Positions 1-7,747 of a stretch of DNA of 18,389 bases are shown one piece after another. Source of the DNA: Chloroflexota bacterium (GTDB taxonomy: Bacteria; Chloroflexota; Dehalococcoidia; Dehalococcoidales; WRFJ01); contig WRFJ01000005.1 of assembly GCA_009778865.1 (NCBI GenBank), forward strand, positions 1 through 18,389, in the 5' to 3' direction. How positions within the stretch are numbered: the first letter of the stretch is position 1; each line of letters opens with the position of its first letter. Position numbers and translations under genes: made by a program. The notes under the pieces were generated by a model. The model saw only the letters and a program-made list of their open reading frames with translations, was not told the DNA's origin and ran no database searches.

Positions 1-100
1 GCACCAGCACTTTGCTTATTTGATCAAGAATAACTATACTTGCGGTCAAAGCGGCAAATATTATAATAATAGTTGATTTTGTAGATTTTGTTTGCGACAT
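1..100 (-). CDS. lspA: Signal peptidase II, N-terminal fragment cut by the window edge
   Basis: Only the first 33 codons are present, reading leftward from the ATG at 98-100. The product begins MSQTKSTKSTII, then a hydrophobic stretch (about residues 11-24), then ILDQISKVLV. The D-Q-x-x-K box right after the first membrane segment is the first conserved box of LspA, the inner-membrane aspartyl protease that removes signal peptides from prolipoproteins. An in-frame stop lies seven codons upstream, so the start cannot move far. The Shine-Dalgarno is weak (AAGAG). The gene diverges from pyrD. The identification rests on a short segment, so it is probable rather than certain. Confidence 0.7.
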   Translation of the reverse strand, partial: MSQTKSTKSTIIIIFAALTASIVILDQISKVLV

Positions 101-218
101 ATTTTTGGTTGTTTGCTCTTACAGACTAAACATAGTTTATCATAAGGCATAGCCTAAAGTCTTTTTATTTGCTTAGTTGTTAAATTCATATTGCTATAGT
201 TGATGCTCTTTATTGGCC

Positions 219-247
219 TTGTCAGCAAATAAGATTTAACATATAAT
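219..247 (+). promoter_or_regulatory. Promoter of pyrD, apparently giving a leaderless mRNA
   Basis: TTGTCA at 219-224 and TATAAT at 242-247 are separated by exactly 17 bp, a near-consensus sigma-70 type promoter. Transcription would begin near 254, only about four bases before the pyrD ATG at 258, and no Shine-Dalgarno is visible upstream of that ATG. This is an inference from spacing; no transcript data are available. Confidence 0.65.
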
Positions 248-257
248 TGACAAGAAT

Positions 258-1169
258 ATGGACGTTCAAGTTAATTTAAAAGGTATAAAACTGGTAAATC
301 CGGTAATTTTAGCGTCTGGTACCTGCGGCTATGCCGTAGAGTGCGCTGAGATTTTTAATGTGCAAAAAGTGGGAGCTTTTATATCTAAAGGCACTACTTT
401 AAATCCTAAAGACGGCAATGCTCAGGTGCGCATAGCCGAAACTTCTTGCGGTATGTTAAATGCTGTTGGTTTGGAAAATATAGGCCTAAAGAGAGTTGTT
501 GAAGAAAAAGCACCCTTATGGGCTAAATTTGCCCGGCCGGTCATTGTCAATGTGGCTGGCAGTACCATAGATGAATATCTACAAGTGGTATCGACTTTAA
601 GCCATACTGAAGGAGTAGCCGGCATAGAGCTTAACATTTCCTGTCCCAATGTGCGTAACGGTTGTATAGAGTTTGGCTCGCAACCGCAAATAGCTGCTGA
701 GCTGGTTAAAGAAGTGCGAAAAGTCTGCACTCTGCCGCTCTTGATAAAACTTACACCCAATACTGCTCTGATATCCGAAGTAGCTATGGCTGTGATGGAT
801 GCTGGTGCTGATGGCGTATCATTAATCAATACTATCCGCGGTATGGCCGTCGATATTAAGAGAAGAAAAGCTTTATTATCTAATACTACCGGCGGTCTTT
901 CCGGTCCGGCTATTAAGCCGGTAGCCCTAGCCCATGTATATAATGTGCGCAAGACTTTAGGTAGAGATGCTCTTATCTTAGGCGGCGGTGGCATTATGAA
1001 CGGCTTAGATGCTATAGAGTTTATCATGGCCGGAGCCAATGCTGTTTCAGTTGGTACGGCTTTTTTACGTAATCCTAACGCAGCAATAGATATAGCTGCT
1101 GGTATTGAGGATTTTATGTATAAAGAAGGCATAAAATCTTTAAATGAGATTTGTTCTATTTTAATTTAA
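258..1169 (+). CDS. pyrD: Dihydroorotate dehydrogenase, class 1B-like catalytic subunit
   Basis: Oxidises dihydroorotate to orotate in de novo pyrimidine synthesis, using FMN. The 303-residue protein has the usual class 1 TIM-barrel length. Visible landmarks are Lys44 in SKGTTLNP, the NISCPN active-site loop at 126-131 with Cys129 as the class 1 catalytic base, Lys164 in LIKLTPN, and the phosphate-binding GGGGI at 242-246 followed by AGANAVSVGTA. Class 1B enzymes work with an iron-sulfur/FAD partner, PyrK; no pyrK is present in this window, so the 1B assignment rests on sequence resemblance and genomic context elsewhere is unknown. The start is the ATG just downstream of a strong promoter, with no ribosome-binding site. 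The closing TAA is at 1167-1169. Confidence 0.93.
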   Translation: MDVQVNLKGIKLVNPVILASGTCGYAVECAEIFNVQKVGAFISKGTTLNPKDGNAQVRIAETSCGMLNAVGLENIGLKRVVEEKAPLWAKFARPVIVNVAGSTIDEYLQVVSTLSHTEGVAGIELNISCPNVRNGCIEFGSQPQIAAELVKEVRKVCTLPLLIKLTPNTALISEVAMAVMDAGADGVSLINTIRGMAVDIKRRKALLSNTTGGLSGPAIKPVALAHVYNVRKTLGRDALILGGGGIMNGLDAIEFIMAGANAVSVGTAFLRNPNAAIDIAAGIEDFMYKEGIKSLNEICSILI

Positions 1170-1309
1170 GTTAGCGTTCTCGGCATTCTTAATGTATATA
1201 AAGTCTGTAAAATCTATTTTTTTTCAAATATAATCCGACTTTGTTTTTATTTACGACTGACCTTTATTTTGGTAACAATAAGGGCTGCCGTTGCTTGCAA
1301 AATATATAA

Positions 1310-1522
1310 AAAAATAATAGCGGTGGTAATTCTGACACGGTGAGTAACTATATAGGTTATTTAGAAAATGCCTACATAGTTAAAAGAGTTTCAAGGTATG
1401 ACATCAAAGGCAAAGAATTACTTAAGAGTGATGAAAAGTACTATTTGGCAGATCATTCATTGCAGTATGTCATTAGAGATATGAAGAGAACCAACTTGCC
1501 CGGTATTTTATTAAACTTATAA
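1310..1522 (+). pseudogene. Remnant of a DUF4143 (AAA-type ATPase) protein
   Basis: The open frame after a TAA at 1307-1309 encodes a segment running TVSNYIGYLENAYIVKRV, then RYDIKGKELL and EKYYLADHSLQY. This resembles the middle of the DUF4143 domain of the prokaryotic AAA ATPase/DUF4143 family, where a winged-helix-like segment precedes the conserved KYYLADHGL stretch. The N-terminal ATPase domain (Walker A and B) and the end of DUF4143 are both missing, so roughly 65 of some 400 residues survive. A GTG at 1340 could serve as a start, but there is no good ribosome-binding site. I read it as a decayed gene fragment, not an intact small protein. The bases 1170-1309 before it hold no gene that I can recognise. 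Confidence 0.6.
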
Positions 1523-1531
1523 GAAAAGTCT

Positions 1532-2374
1532 TTATAATTCTTTACGTTTAATAAACATTACAGAAATTACTAGTAAAATAACAGAAGAAATAATTGAAAA
1601 ACCAAACGCTATCCAAGCCGGAGTATATTTTTCCGTTTCTACAGAGTCCATACCCAAATCAGGGTAGTGGTATGCCCAATCCCAAGGTGGCGTGTAGTTG
1701 TTAATTATATTTTGACACCATTCTAACAACTTACTGGGCATCCATGTAAATATAACTTCAGGACTATATAAGGTGGAAGACATAAAAAATAATAATATGA
1801 TACCAATGCCGCCGGCTATTAATTGATTTCTTGTAATACTTGAGAGAAACAACATAAAAGATATACAAAATAAAGCAAAAATTAAAGACAAACCAATGCA
1901 TCGCCATGTTTGTCCCATATCTATAGTGACGTCGGCAACCGAATTGGCATATATAATGCTAATAAGAACGGAGCTGATAATAGCCAGCCAGAAAATAGAC
2001 AAATAAACTATAAATTTAGATAAAATATATGCCGTACGCCTGACGGGCTTAACTAATATCGAAGCAGCTTGACCACTTTGTACTTCATGTGCCACCGTAC
2101 TCATAAGCATAAGCGGAGCAATAATTGTTACCGCTACACCAACAAATAAAAATAATGGTGATATTAAATCTCCAGCTGCGATGTTATATTCAAGACCTCC
2201 AGTTATCAACGATGACGATGATTGAAAACTTGCTTTCATTTGCAGTGCATTTTGGTAGCGGGAGTATGTTCCTATAACGCCTAAAGCCATGAAAAATACA
2301 AAGACAATAATTGTCTTCCAGTTGACCCAGTTCTCCCACAGTTCTTTTTTTATAAGTAGGGCAAAATTTTTCAT
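1532..2374 (-). CDS. ABC-2 type transporter permease subunit
   Basis: This 280-residue integral membrane protein opens with a cytoplasmic start (MKNFALLIKKELWENW) and has about six hydrophobic segments: near residues 22-40, 70-95, 105-130, 150-175, 180-200 and 255-275. The layout, with a short cytoplasmic N-terminus containing K-E-L-W and a phase of about 100 residues between TM1 and the VAHEVQSGQAASIL region, matches ABC-2 permeases. It lies one base downstream of the ATPase gene on the same strand, so the two probably form a single transporter made of two ATPases and two permeases. The substrate cannot be told from sequence; relatives export drugs, lipids or peptides, or act in stress responses. 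Confidence 0.82.
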   Translation of the reverse strand: MKNFALLIKKELWENWVNWKTIIVFVFFMALGVIGTYSRYQNALQMKASFQSSSSLITGGLEYNIAAGDLISPLFLFVGVAVTIIAPLMLMSTVAHEVQSGQAASILVKPVRRTAYILSKFIVYLSIFWLAIISSVLISIIYANSVADVTIDMGQTWRCIGLSLIFALFCISFMLFLSSITRNQLIAGGIGIILLFFMSSTLYSPEVIFTWMPSKLLEWCQNIINNYTPPWDWAYHYPDLGMDSVETEKYTPAWIAFGFSIISSVILLVISVMFIKRKEL

Positions 2375-2375
2375 A

Positions 2376-3323
2376 CTATCTTACTCTCGCTAATCTCATA
2401 AAAACGTCTTCTAGAGAAATTTCTAGGGTGTTAAAACTTACTAAACTAAGATCAGATTGCGTAATAATCTGAAGCAATTCTTTACCGGCTTTAGCGTTAT
2501 CTAATACATTTACTGTTAGTTTATATTTATTATCTTCGCAAACCGAACAGGAGACGCCTTCACACCATTTTTGCATCCTGATAATATGCAAAATAACAGA
2601 CGGATCTTCTGTAAATTTTATCTCAAAACCTTTTTTAGCATATTCTTTTTTTAAGTCTTTAACATTTTGAGAAACTATTAAATTACCGTGATCAATAATA
2701 CCTACCTTATCGCATACCCTCTCTACGTCGTTTAGTATATGAGTAGAAAGAAAAACGGCAGTATGCTCGCGTAAGTCTTTAATAATATCTAAAACATCAG
2801 CGCGTCCGATAGGATCTAATGCCGAAACAGGCTCATCCAAAAAGATTACTTTGGGATTACCTACCAAAGTAGCAGCCAATCCCAACCTCTGTTTCATACC
2901 ACGTGAATATTTGCCAGTCTTACGAAAAGTGGCTTCTTTCAATCCGGTTCTTTCAATTAGTTCATGGGCCTTTTTTTGAGCACTTTGATGATTAATACCA
3001 AAAAGCTCACCACAATATGTAAGATACTGCAAGCCATTCATAAAGCTGAAAAAAGAAGGCACATCGGGCAAATAACCGATAATACGTCTAGCTTTCATAT
3101 CACGCGCAAAGCTGTCATATCCGAAGATGCAAGATATACCTTTTGTAGGAGATGATAAACCTGTTAACAAACGAATGGCTGTAGTTTTGCCACTACCATT
3201 GGGGCCCAAAAAGCCATAAACAGTATTAGGCTCTACTTCAATATTGAGATCTTCAAGAGCGGTAAATGTACCGAAACTTTTGTTTAGGCCAATTGTTTGA
3301 ATGGCCAGGTCTTTATTTTTCAT
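2376..3323 (-). CDS. ABC transporter ATP-binding protein
   Basis: This 315-residue nucleotide-binding subunit energises the adjacent permease. Walker A is GPNGSGKT at 40-47, the signature region reads YSRGMKQR at 139-146 (the SRGM variant common in drug- and lantibiotic-type ABC-2 exporters instead of LSGGQ), Walker B is VIFLDEP at 159-165, and the switch His is His195 in STH. About 90 residues follow the ATPase core, as in the CcmA/NatA-like group. The ATG at 3321-3323 follows a purine-rich GGAGAGGAAAG stretch. The gene sits 46 bp behind the aminotransferase gene and probably shares its transcript; a TTGACA at 3355-3360 in the gap could provide an extra promoter but lacks a convincing -10. 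Confidence 0.9.
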   Translation of the reverse strand: MKNKDLAIQTIGLNKSFGTFTALEDLNIEVEPNTVYGFLGPNGSGKTTAIRLLTGLSSPTKGISCIFGYDSFARDMKARRIIGYLPDVPSFFSFMNGLQYLTYCGELFGINHQSAQKKAHELIERTGLKEATFRKTGKYSRGMKQRLGLAATLVGNPKVIFLDEPVSALDPIGRADVLDIIKDLREHTAVFLSTHILNDVERVCDKVGIIDHGNLIVSQNVKDLKKEYAKKGFEIKFTEDPSVILHIIRMQKWCEGVSCSVCEDNKYKLTVNVLDNAKAGKELLQIITQSDLSLVSFNTLEISLEDVFMRLARVR

Positions 3324-3369
3324 AAGTCTAGTTTTACTCTTTCCTCTCCAATATTGTCAACTAAACAAA

Positions 3370-4533
3370 TCAGAAATATTTTCTGGCAAAGTGCTCAATA
3401 CGCATCAGGGCTTCTTCTATTTGACTGATAGCAGTAGCATAACAGCAACGTATATGACCGGCACCGCTCTGCCCAAAAGCTTCACCTGGTACTACTGCCA
3501 CTCGTTCTTCCATCAAAAGTTTTTCGGCAAACTCTTCGCTGGAAAGCCCGGTTTTAGCAATAGACGGAAAAGCATAAAAAGCGCCCTTGGGCTCAAAGCA
3601 AGAAAAGCCTATACTGCGTAAACCACTCACCATCACATTGCGGCGGCGGTTATAATCATCTACCATAGTAGCTACATCATCATCTTGTCTTAAAGCTTCA
3701 ATAGCTGCTATCTGCGACATAGTGGGGGCGCACATGATGGTGTATTGATGTATTTTGGCCATAGCGGCAATAATGTCTTTAGGTCCTAAAGCATAAGCAA
3801 TACGAAAACCAGTCATGGCGTAAGCTTTGGAAAAACCATTAAGCAGAATGGTGCGCTCTTTCATATCAGGCTGGCTGACTATAGAGTAATGTTTTTGTCC
3901 GTAAGTTAATTTGGAATATATTTCATCACTGATAACAAAAATATCATTTTCTTTAACAAAACGTGTTACTTCTTCTACTTTGGCTTTGGGCAAGATAGCG
4001 CCAGTGGGATTAGCTGGGTAGCCCATAACAAGCAATTTAGTTTTAGGACTAAGATATTTTTTGAGCAGATCATAGCTTATTTCAAAATTGTCTTGTTCCA
4101 CAGTGGGTACATATATCGGTGTGCCACCGGCCAAAAAGGCGCAGGCGTCGTAGGACACGTAGTGCGGATCGGGTACTAACACCTCATCACCGGGGTTAAT
4201 CATAGCTCTAAAAGCAGTATCTAAGCCTTCAGATACACCTACGGTGATAAATACTTCGCTATAGGGATCATAACAGATGCCGGTTTCTTCCTCCGTTTTC
4301 TTGCAGACAGATTTACGTAGTTCCAGCATGCCGGAGTTGGAAGTGTAGGCTGTTTGACCCATCTCTAAACTTTTGATAGCTGCTTGACGCACTCTCCAAG
4401 GGCTGGTATAGTCTGGTTCTCCTACACCTAAAGAAATAACGCCACTCATACTTTGTGCTAAGTCAAAATATTTGCGTATACCGCTGGGCTTAAGTACACG
4501 GGCAAATTGTGAAATACGATCTTTATCAGACAA
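3370..4533 (-). CDS. PLP-dependent aminotransferase, class I/II
   Basis: This 387-residue fold-type I aminotransferase is related to the aspartate/aromatic aminotransferase family (AspC/PatA-like). NPTG at 175-178, Asp203 and Tyr206 in SDEIYSKL, and the PLP-binding Lys236 in GFSKAYAMTGFR are all in place, so it should be catalytically intact. The glycine-rich VGVSEGLD near 99-105 would hold the cofactor phosphate. Substrate is not settled by sequence; aspartate, alanine or aromatic amino acids are all possible. It lies 11 bp downstream of an Lrp/AsnC regulator in the same run, a pairing that suggests amino-acid-responsive control of its own operon. The start at 4533 is preceded by a weak GAGGAAAAG ribosome-binding site. 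Confidence 0.9.
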   Translation of the reverse strand: MSDKDRISQFARVLKPSGIRKYFDLAQSMSGVISLGVGEPDYTSPWRVRQAAIKSLEMGQTAYTSNSGMLELRKSVCKKTEEETGICYDPYSEVFITVGVSEGLDTAFRAMINPGDEVLVPDPHYVSYDACAFLAGGTPIYVPTVEQDNFEISYDLLKKYLSPKTKLLVMGYPANPTGAILPKAKVEEVTRFVKENDIFVISDEIYSKLTYGQKHYSIVSQPDMKERTILLNGFSKAYAMTGFRIAYALGPKDIIAAMAKIHQYTIMCAPTMSQIAAIEALRQDDDVATMVDDYNRRRNVMVSGLRSIGFSCFEPKGAFYAFPSIAKTGLSSEEFAEKLLMEERVAVVPGEAFGQSGAGHIRCCYATAISQIEEALMRIEHFARKYF

Positions 4534-4544
4534 GGTCTTTTCCT

Positions 4545-5039
4545 CTATAGCATCATCATCTGACGGCGGACATCATCATAATTGTCCACAATATGCCCAT
4601 CTTCCTTATATTTTTTCATTAAAAAATAGGTAGCTGTGGCTTGCACGCCCTCGGTGGGTGCCAGTTTTTGCGAAACAAAATCAGCTATTTGGCGCATGCT
4701 TTTGCCCTTAACAATAACACACAGATCATAATCACCTGACACCAAATAAACATCTCTGGCCTCCGGGAAACGGCAAACATTGGCAGCGATAGCATCAAAA
4801 CCCACTTCAGTCTGAGGTGTTGTCTTTACTTCAATTAATGCCAATACTTCCTCGGCGCCGTCCATTTTTTCCCAATTAATTACCGTTTTATAAGCTAAAA
4901 TTTCTTTATCATTTTCTGCTTTTTTAACAATATCTTGAGCTTCTTGAGCAGAAATACCGGTTTGTTTACCAAGTTCTTCATAAGAAAGGCGAGCATCAAT
5001 CTGCAGAGCTTTTAATACCTCTGTTTTTTTATTGTTCAT
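4545..5039 (-). CDS. Lrp/AsnC family transcriptional regulator
   Basis: This 164-residue protein has an N-terminal helix-turn-helix (about residues 5-50, with YEELGKQTGISAQEAQDIV as the recognition region) and a C-terminal RAM ligand-binding domain (about 63-150, with VYLVSGDYDLCVIV typical of the second beta strand and turn). Such proteins bind DNA as dimers or octamers and respond to amino acids. Placed directly before the aminotransferase gene, it probably regulates it, but no operator can be named. The start follows GAAAGAAGG. It ends in TAG. Confidence 0.88.
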   Translation of the reverse strand: MNNKKTEVLKALQIDARLSYEELGKQTGISAQEAQDIVKKAENDKEILAYKTVINWEKMDGAEEVLALIEVKTTPQTEVGFDAIAANVCRFPEARDVYLVSGDYDLCVIVKGKSMRQIADFVSQKLAPTEGVQATATYFLMKKYKEDGHIVDNYDDVRRQMMML

Positions 5040-5062
5040 GTATTTACCTTCTTTCTCTAAAT

Positions 5063-5518
5063 CTATATGATTTTGTTCTTCCTGGCTGACTGTAAGTCCA
5101 TAACCACACCGAAAGCAATGCCGGCAGCTACGCCTATTAAAGCACCTATGCCTATATTGCCAAGTATCCAGCCGCTCAATAAACCCAGTATTAAAAATAC
5201 AGGCAAAGTAGCCACTAAATATTGCCGTTTACTCACTAATTTATGGTCGGAAAACATATGGCGCTTGCTGTTGTTTAAGAAATGAAAGTAGTGAATCTCT
5301 TGTTCTTTGGGTACATTATTATTTTTCTTCATGACAGCTACCCAAGAAGCGATATTATCCAATATTTTAGAGCATTCGTCGCAGCCTTGCAGAATAAATT
5401 CTTGACATCTTAACATTAAACGATTCAGTAAAAAAATATCATAAGCGTGCCAGTCTTTTTCGTTTAAGACGGTGCTTAATTTTTCTATCTCTTGTCTTAG
5501 TTGTTCTATATTTAACAT
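5063..5518 (-). CDS. Small membrane protein of unknown function
   Basis: I do not recognise this 151-residue protein. Residues 1-95 are soluble and helical in character, with two cysteines in QGCDECS (46 and 49) that could bind metal or form a disulfide. Two adjacent hydrophobic segments follow at about 101-120 and 122-141; both are rich in glycine (GIGALIGVAAGIAFG), a glycine-zipper pattern suited to helix packing. A short positively charged tail ends the protein, so the C-terminus should face the cytoplasm. It sits 13 bp after gatA and 23 bp before the regulator gene, clearly inside the operon. It ends in TAG. Confidence 0.72.
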   Translation of the reverse strand: MLNIEQLRQEIEKLSTVLNEKDWHAYDIFLLNRLMLRCQEFILQGCDECSKILDNIASWVAVMKKNNNVPKEQEIHYFHFLNNSKRHMFSDHKLVSKRQYLVATLPVFLILGLLSGWILGNIGIGALIGVAAGIAFGVVMDLQSARKNKII

Positions 5519-5531
5519 AATATTTATCTGA

Positions 5532-6977
5532 TTATAATTTAGGTTGTTCTTTATGAAAAGAAGTAAGTTTTTGATAGGTATGGGCGGTGTTTAATATTGT
5601 TTGTTCGTCAAAAGGGCGTCCTATTATCTGCAAGCCTACCGGTAGTCCATTGGCAAAACCACAAGGTATACTCATGCCGGGCAGACCGGCTATATTGATT
5701 GGTATGGTACATATATCTGCAAGATACATAGCTAAAGGGTCGTCTATTTTTTCTCCGCTTTTAAAAGGTAAAACGGGAGCGGTAGGGGCGCATATAATAT
5801 CCACTTCTTTAAAAGCATCAGTAAACTCAGCCTTAATAAGCGTGCGTACTTTTTGTGCTTTTAAATACCAGGCATCGTAATAACCGGCTGAAAGAGCGTA
5901 AGTGCCGATCATAATACGTCTTAAAACTTCATCACCGAAACCTTGCCCGCGGGTTTTTTCTATTACTTGCCACATATCGTTGCCGTCAGCCCTTAAGCCG
6001 TATTTAACGCCGTCAAAGCGGGCTAGGTTGGCCGAAGCTTCACTGGGAGCAATAATATAATAAACGGCCAAAGCATATTTGGTATTAGGTAAGCTTATCT
6101 CTTTAACTATAGCGCCGTGGTTTTGCAATTCTTGCACGGCTTTACGCACCAGACTCTCCACTTGTGGGTTAATACCTTGGGCAAAATATTCTTTAGGTAC
6201 GCCTATACGTAAGCCCCTAACACCATCCCTAAGATCTTGGCTAAAAGCAGGTACTGCTTGTTTAGCAGAAGTACTGTCTTTACTGTCAGCACCACACAAA
6301 GCTTCCAGCAATATAGCAGCATCATGGGCATCTTTAGTAAAGGTACCTACCTGATCTAAAGAACTGGCAAAAGCCACTACACCGTAGCGTGATACCCGTC
6401 CATAAGTGGGCTTAAACCCAGTCACTGAACAAAAAGAAGCTGGTTGGCGTATAGAGCCGCCGGTATCGGTGCCCAGCGAACAAATAGCTTGATTAGCGGC
6501 TATACAAGCTGCTGAGCCACCACTTGAGCCTCCTGGTACATATTCTAGATTCCAGGGGTTGAAGGTTTTAAAAAAGGCCGAGGTTTCAGTAGAGGAGCCC
6601 ATAGCAAACTCGTCCATATTGGTTTTACCTACTATTACCATGCCACGCTCTTTGAGTTTGGATATACAAGTGGCGTCATATACAGATTGGTAATTCTCCA
6701 GCATTTTAGAAGAACAAGTAGTACGCCAGTCTACGGTGTTCATAATATCTTTAATGGCTATGGGTATACCAGTAAGTTTGTTGGCACTGCCGTTATGTAA
6801 TTTTTGATCGGCATGTTGGGCAGAGTCCAAAGCTTGTTTTTCGTTTAGTTGGGTAAAAGCATGTACACGATTTTCAGTGTTAGCTATATTTTGCAAGTAT
6901 TCTTTAGTTAGTTCAACGGCTGATATTTGTTTTTTATGTAAAAGCTCAGCAGCTTGCGTAATAGTATAATTAATCAT
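5532..6977 (-). CDS. gatA: Glutamyl-tRNA(Gln)/aspartyl-tRNA(Asn) amidotransferase subunit A
   Basis: The amidase subunit of GatCAB, which liberates ammonia from glutamine so that Glu-tRNA(Gln) or Asp-tRNA(Asn) can be amidated. At 481 residues it has full family length. The Ser-cisSer-Lys triad is visible: Lys76 in AIKDIMN, Ser151 in GGSSGGSAA, and Ser175 in GTDTGGSIRQPA, matching the spacing in the well-studied Staphylococcus aureus enzyme. It begins three bases after the gatC stop codon, so translation is probably coupled. gatB, the third subunit, is not in the window. Presence of GatCAB implies that the organism lacks, or does not rely only on, a direct glutaminyl- or asparaginyl-tRNA synthetase. 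Confidence 0.95.
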   Translation of the reverse strand: MINYTITQAAELLHKKQISAVELTKEYLQNIANTENRVHAFTQLNEKQALDSAQHADQKLHNGSANKLTGIPIAIKDIMNTVDWRTTCSSKMLENYQSVYDATCISKLKERGMVIVGKTNMDEFAMGSSTETSAFFKTFNPWNLEYVPGGSSGGSAACIAANQAICSLGTDTGGSIRQPASFCSVTGFKPTYGRVSRYGVVAFASSLDQVGTFTKDAHDAAILLEALCGADSKDSTSAKQAVPAFSQDLRDGVRGLRIGVPKEYFAQGINPQVESLVRKAVQELQNHGAIVKEISLPNTKYALAVYYIIAPSEASANLARFDGVKYGLRADGNDMWQVIEKTRGQGFGDEVLRRIMIGTYALSAGYYDAWYLKAQKVRTLIKAEFTDAFKEVDIICAPTAPVLPFKSGEKIDDPLAMYLADICTIPINIAGLPGMSIPCGFANGLPVGLQIIGRPFDEQTILNTAHTYQKLTSFHKEQPKL

Positions 6978-6980
6978 TAC

Positions 6981-7268
6981 CTACTCCATCACCGCCTTTA
7001 CTTTAAAGCTGTCGTCTTGGAGGTCGGGAGCGTTAAGTAATATCTGAGCAGTCGGCAAACTAGATGCTGTCAGGTCTTTTCGCATAATATTTTTAGTATC
7101 AAAAGGTTGTGAAGTGGGGGCTATGCCGGCAGTGTCCACTTCAGATAGCACCGAAAAATGATGCAAAATATTAGAAAGCTGACTTTGAAAGCGCTCTATT
7201 TCCTGTTCGTCTAAGTCTAAACGGGCCAGTTTTGCTACCCGTAAAACATCTTCTTTACTCAGCTGCAT
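6981..7268 (-). CDS. gatC: Glutamyl-tRNA(Gln) amidotransferase subunit C
   Basis: This 95-residue GatC wraps around the GatA-GatB interface and stabilises the complex. Family marks include the N-terminal VLRVAKLARLDLDEQEIERF helix pair and the IAPTSQPF segment, then the R-K-D-L motif near residue 65. It is first in the run, behind its own promoter and a good AAGGAA ribosome-binding site. It ends in TAG. Confidence 0.93.
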   Translation of the reverse strand: MQLSKEDVLRVAKLARLDLDEQEIERFQSQLSNILHHFSVLSEVDTAGIAPTSQPFDTKNIMRKDLTASSLPTAQILLNAPDLQDDSFKVKAVME

Positions 7269-7299
7269 GCTTTTTCCTTCTTAATAAAATTGCCTTTTA

Positions 7300-7329
7300 A
7301 TTATACACTTGCAAACGCATACCAATCAA
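7300..7329 (-). promoter_or_regulatory. Promoter of the gatC-gatA operon
   Basis: On the minus strand TTGATT (7324-7329) and TATAAT (7300-7305) are 18 bp apart. Transcription would start near 7293, about 25 bases before the gatC ATG, leaving room for its AAGGAA ribosome-binding site. The promoter lies just after the hairpin that ends the preceding his genes. Confidence 0.65.
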
Positions 7330-7348
7330 TAAAGATGTCGCAAAGTAA

Positions 7349-7379
7349 ATAAGCCGCTTTGGTTTTTAAAGCGGCTTAT
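7349..7379 (-). terminator. Hairpin terminator after hisI
   Basis: A perfect 12-bp stem (ATAAGCCGCTTT with AAAGCGGCTTAT) encloses a seven-base loop. It lies 16 bases past the hisI stop and before the gatC promoter. The U-tract following on the minus strand is modest (TTACTTTG), so efficiency is uncertain. Confidence 0.7.
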
Positions 7380-7395
7380 GTTTTACGATAATTCT

Positions 7396-7725
7396 TTAGT
7401 CTTCTAGATCATCGGCTTCTATTTTTCTGTAGAAGCAAGAAACATTACCGGTGTGGCAAGTGGGGCCGGCCGGTTTAGCCTTTATTAAAATAGCATCAGC
7501 ATCGCAGTCTTTATACATTTCCACTACGCTTAAAGTATTTCCACTAGTGGCGCCTTTATGCCACAGTTCCTGACGCGAGCGAGAGTAAAACCATACTTCA
7601 TTGTCGCGCATAGTTAAGGCAATACTTTCGTCGTTCATATAACCTAGCATCAAAACTTCCGAAGTAATAGCATCTTGCACAATAGCTGCTACTAAACCGC
7701 TGTCATCTTTTTTAAATTTACTCAT
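7396..7725 (-). CDS. hisI: Phosphoribosyl-AMP cyclohydrolase
   Basis: Opens the adenine ring of PR-AMP, the third step of histidine synthesis. The 109-residue protein is the stand-alone form, without the HisE pyrophosphohydrolase domain. The Mg-binding Asp73, Asp75 and Asp77 and Zn-ligand Cys74 lie in DCDAD; Cys90 and Cys97 in PTCHTGNVSC complete the zinc site; HKGATSGN is the substrate-binding loop. The start follows AAAGGAGAAAAT. It is 22 bp downstream of hisA. Other histidine genes are not in the window. Confidence 0.93.
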   Translation of the reverse strand: MSKFKKDDSGLVAAIVQDAITSEVLMLGYMNDESIALTMRDNEVWFYSRSRQELWHKGATSGNTLSVVEMYKDCDADAILIKAKPAGPTCHTGNVSCFYRKIEADDLED

Positions 7726-7747
7726 ATTGTTTTATTTTCTCCTTTTG

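Noticed and set aside
422..1132. A 236-codon open frame on the strand opposite pyrD.
   Set aside because: It lies wholly inside pyrD, has no recognisable domain and is explained by codon bias on the coding strand.
1261..1290. A weak hairpin (CCTTTATT and AATAAGG) as a terminator for pyrD.
   Set aside because: It has a bulge, no G+C-rich stem and no T-tract, and it lies 95 bases past the stop.
3324..3369. A separate promoter for the ABC transporter starting from TTGACA at 3355-3360.
   Set aside because: The only possible -10 (TAAAAC at 18 bp) is poor and the gap is very short; cotranscription with the aminotransferase gene is simpler.
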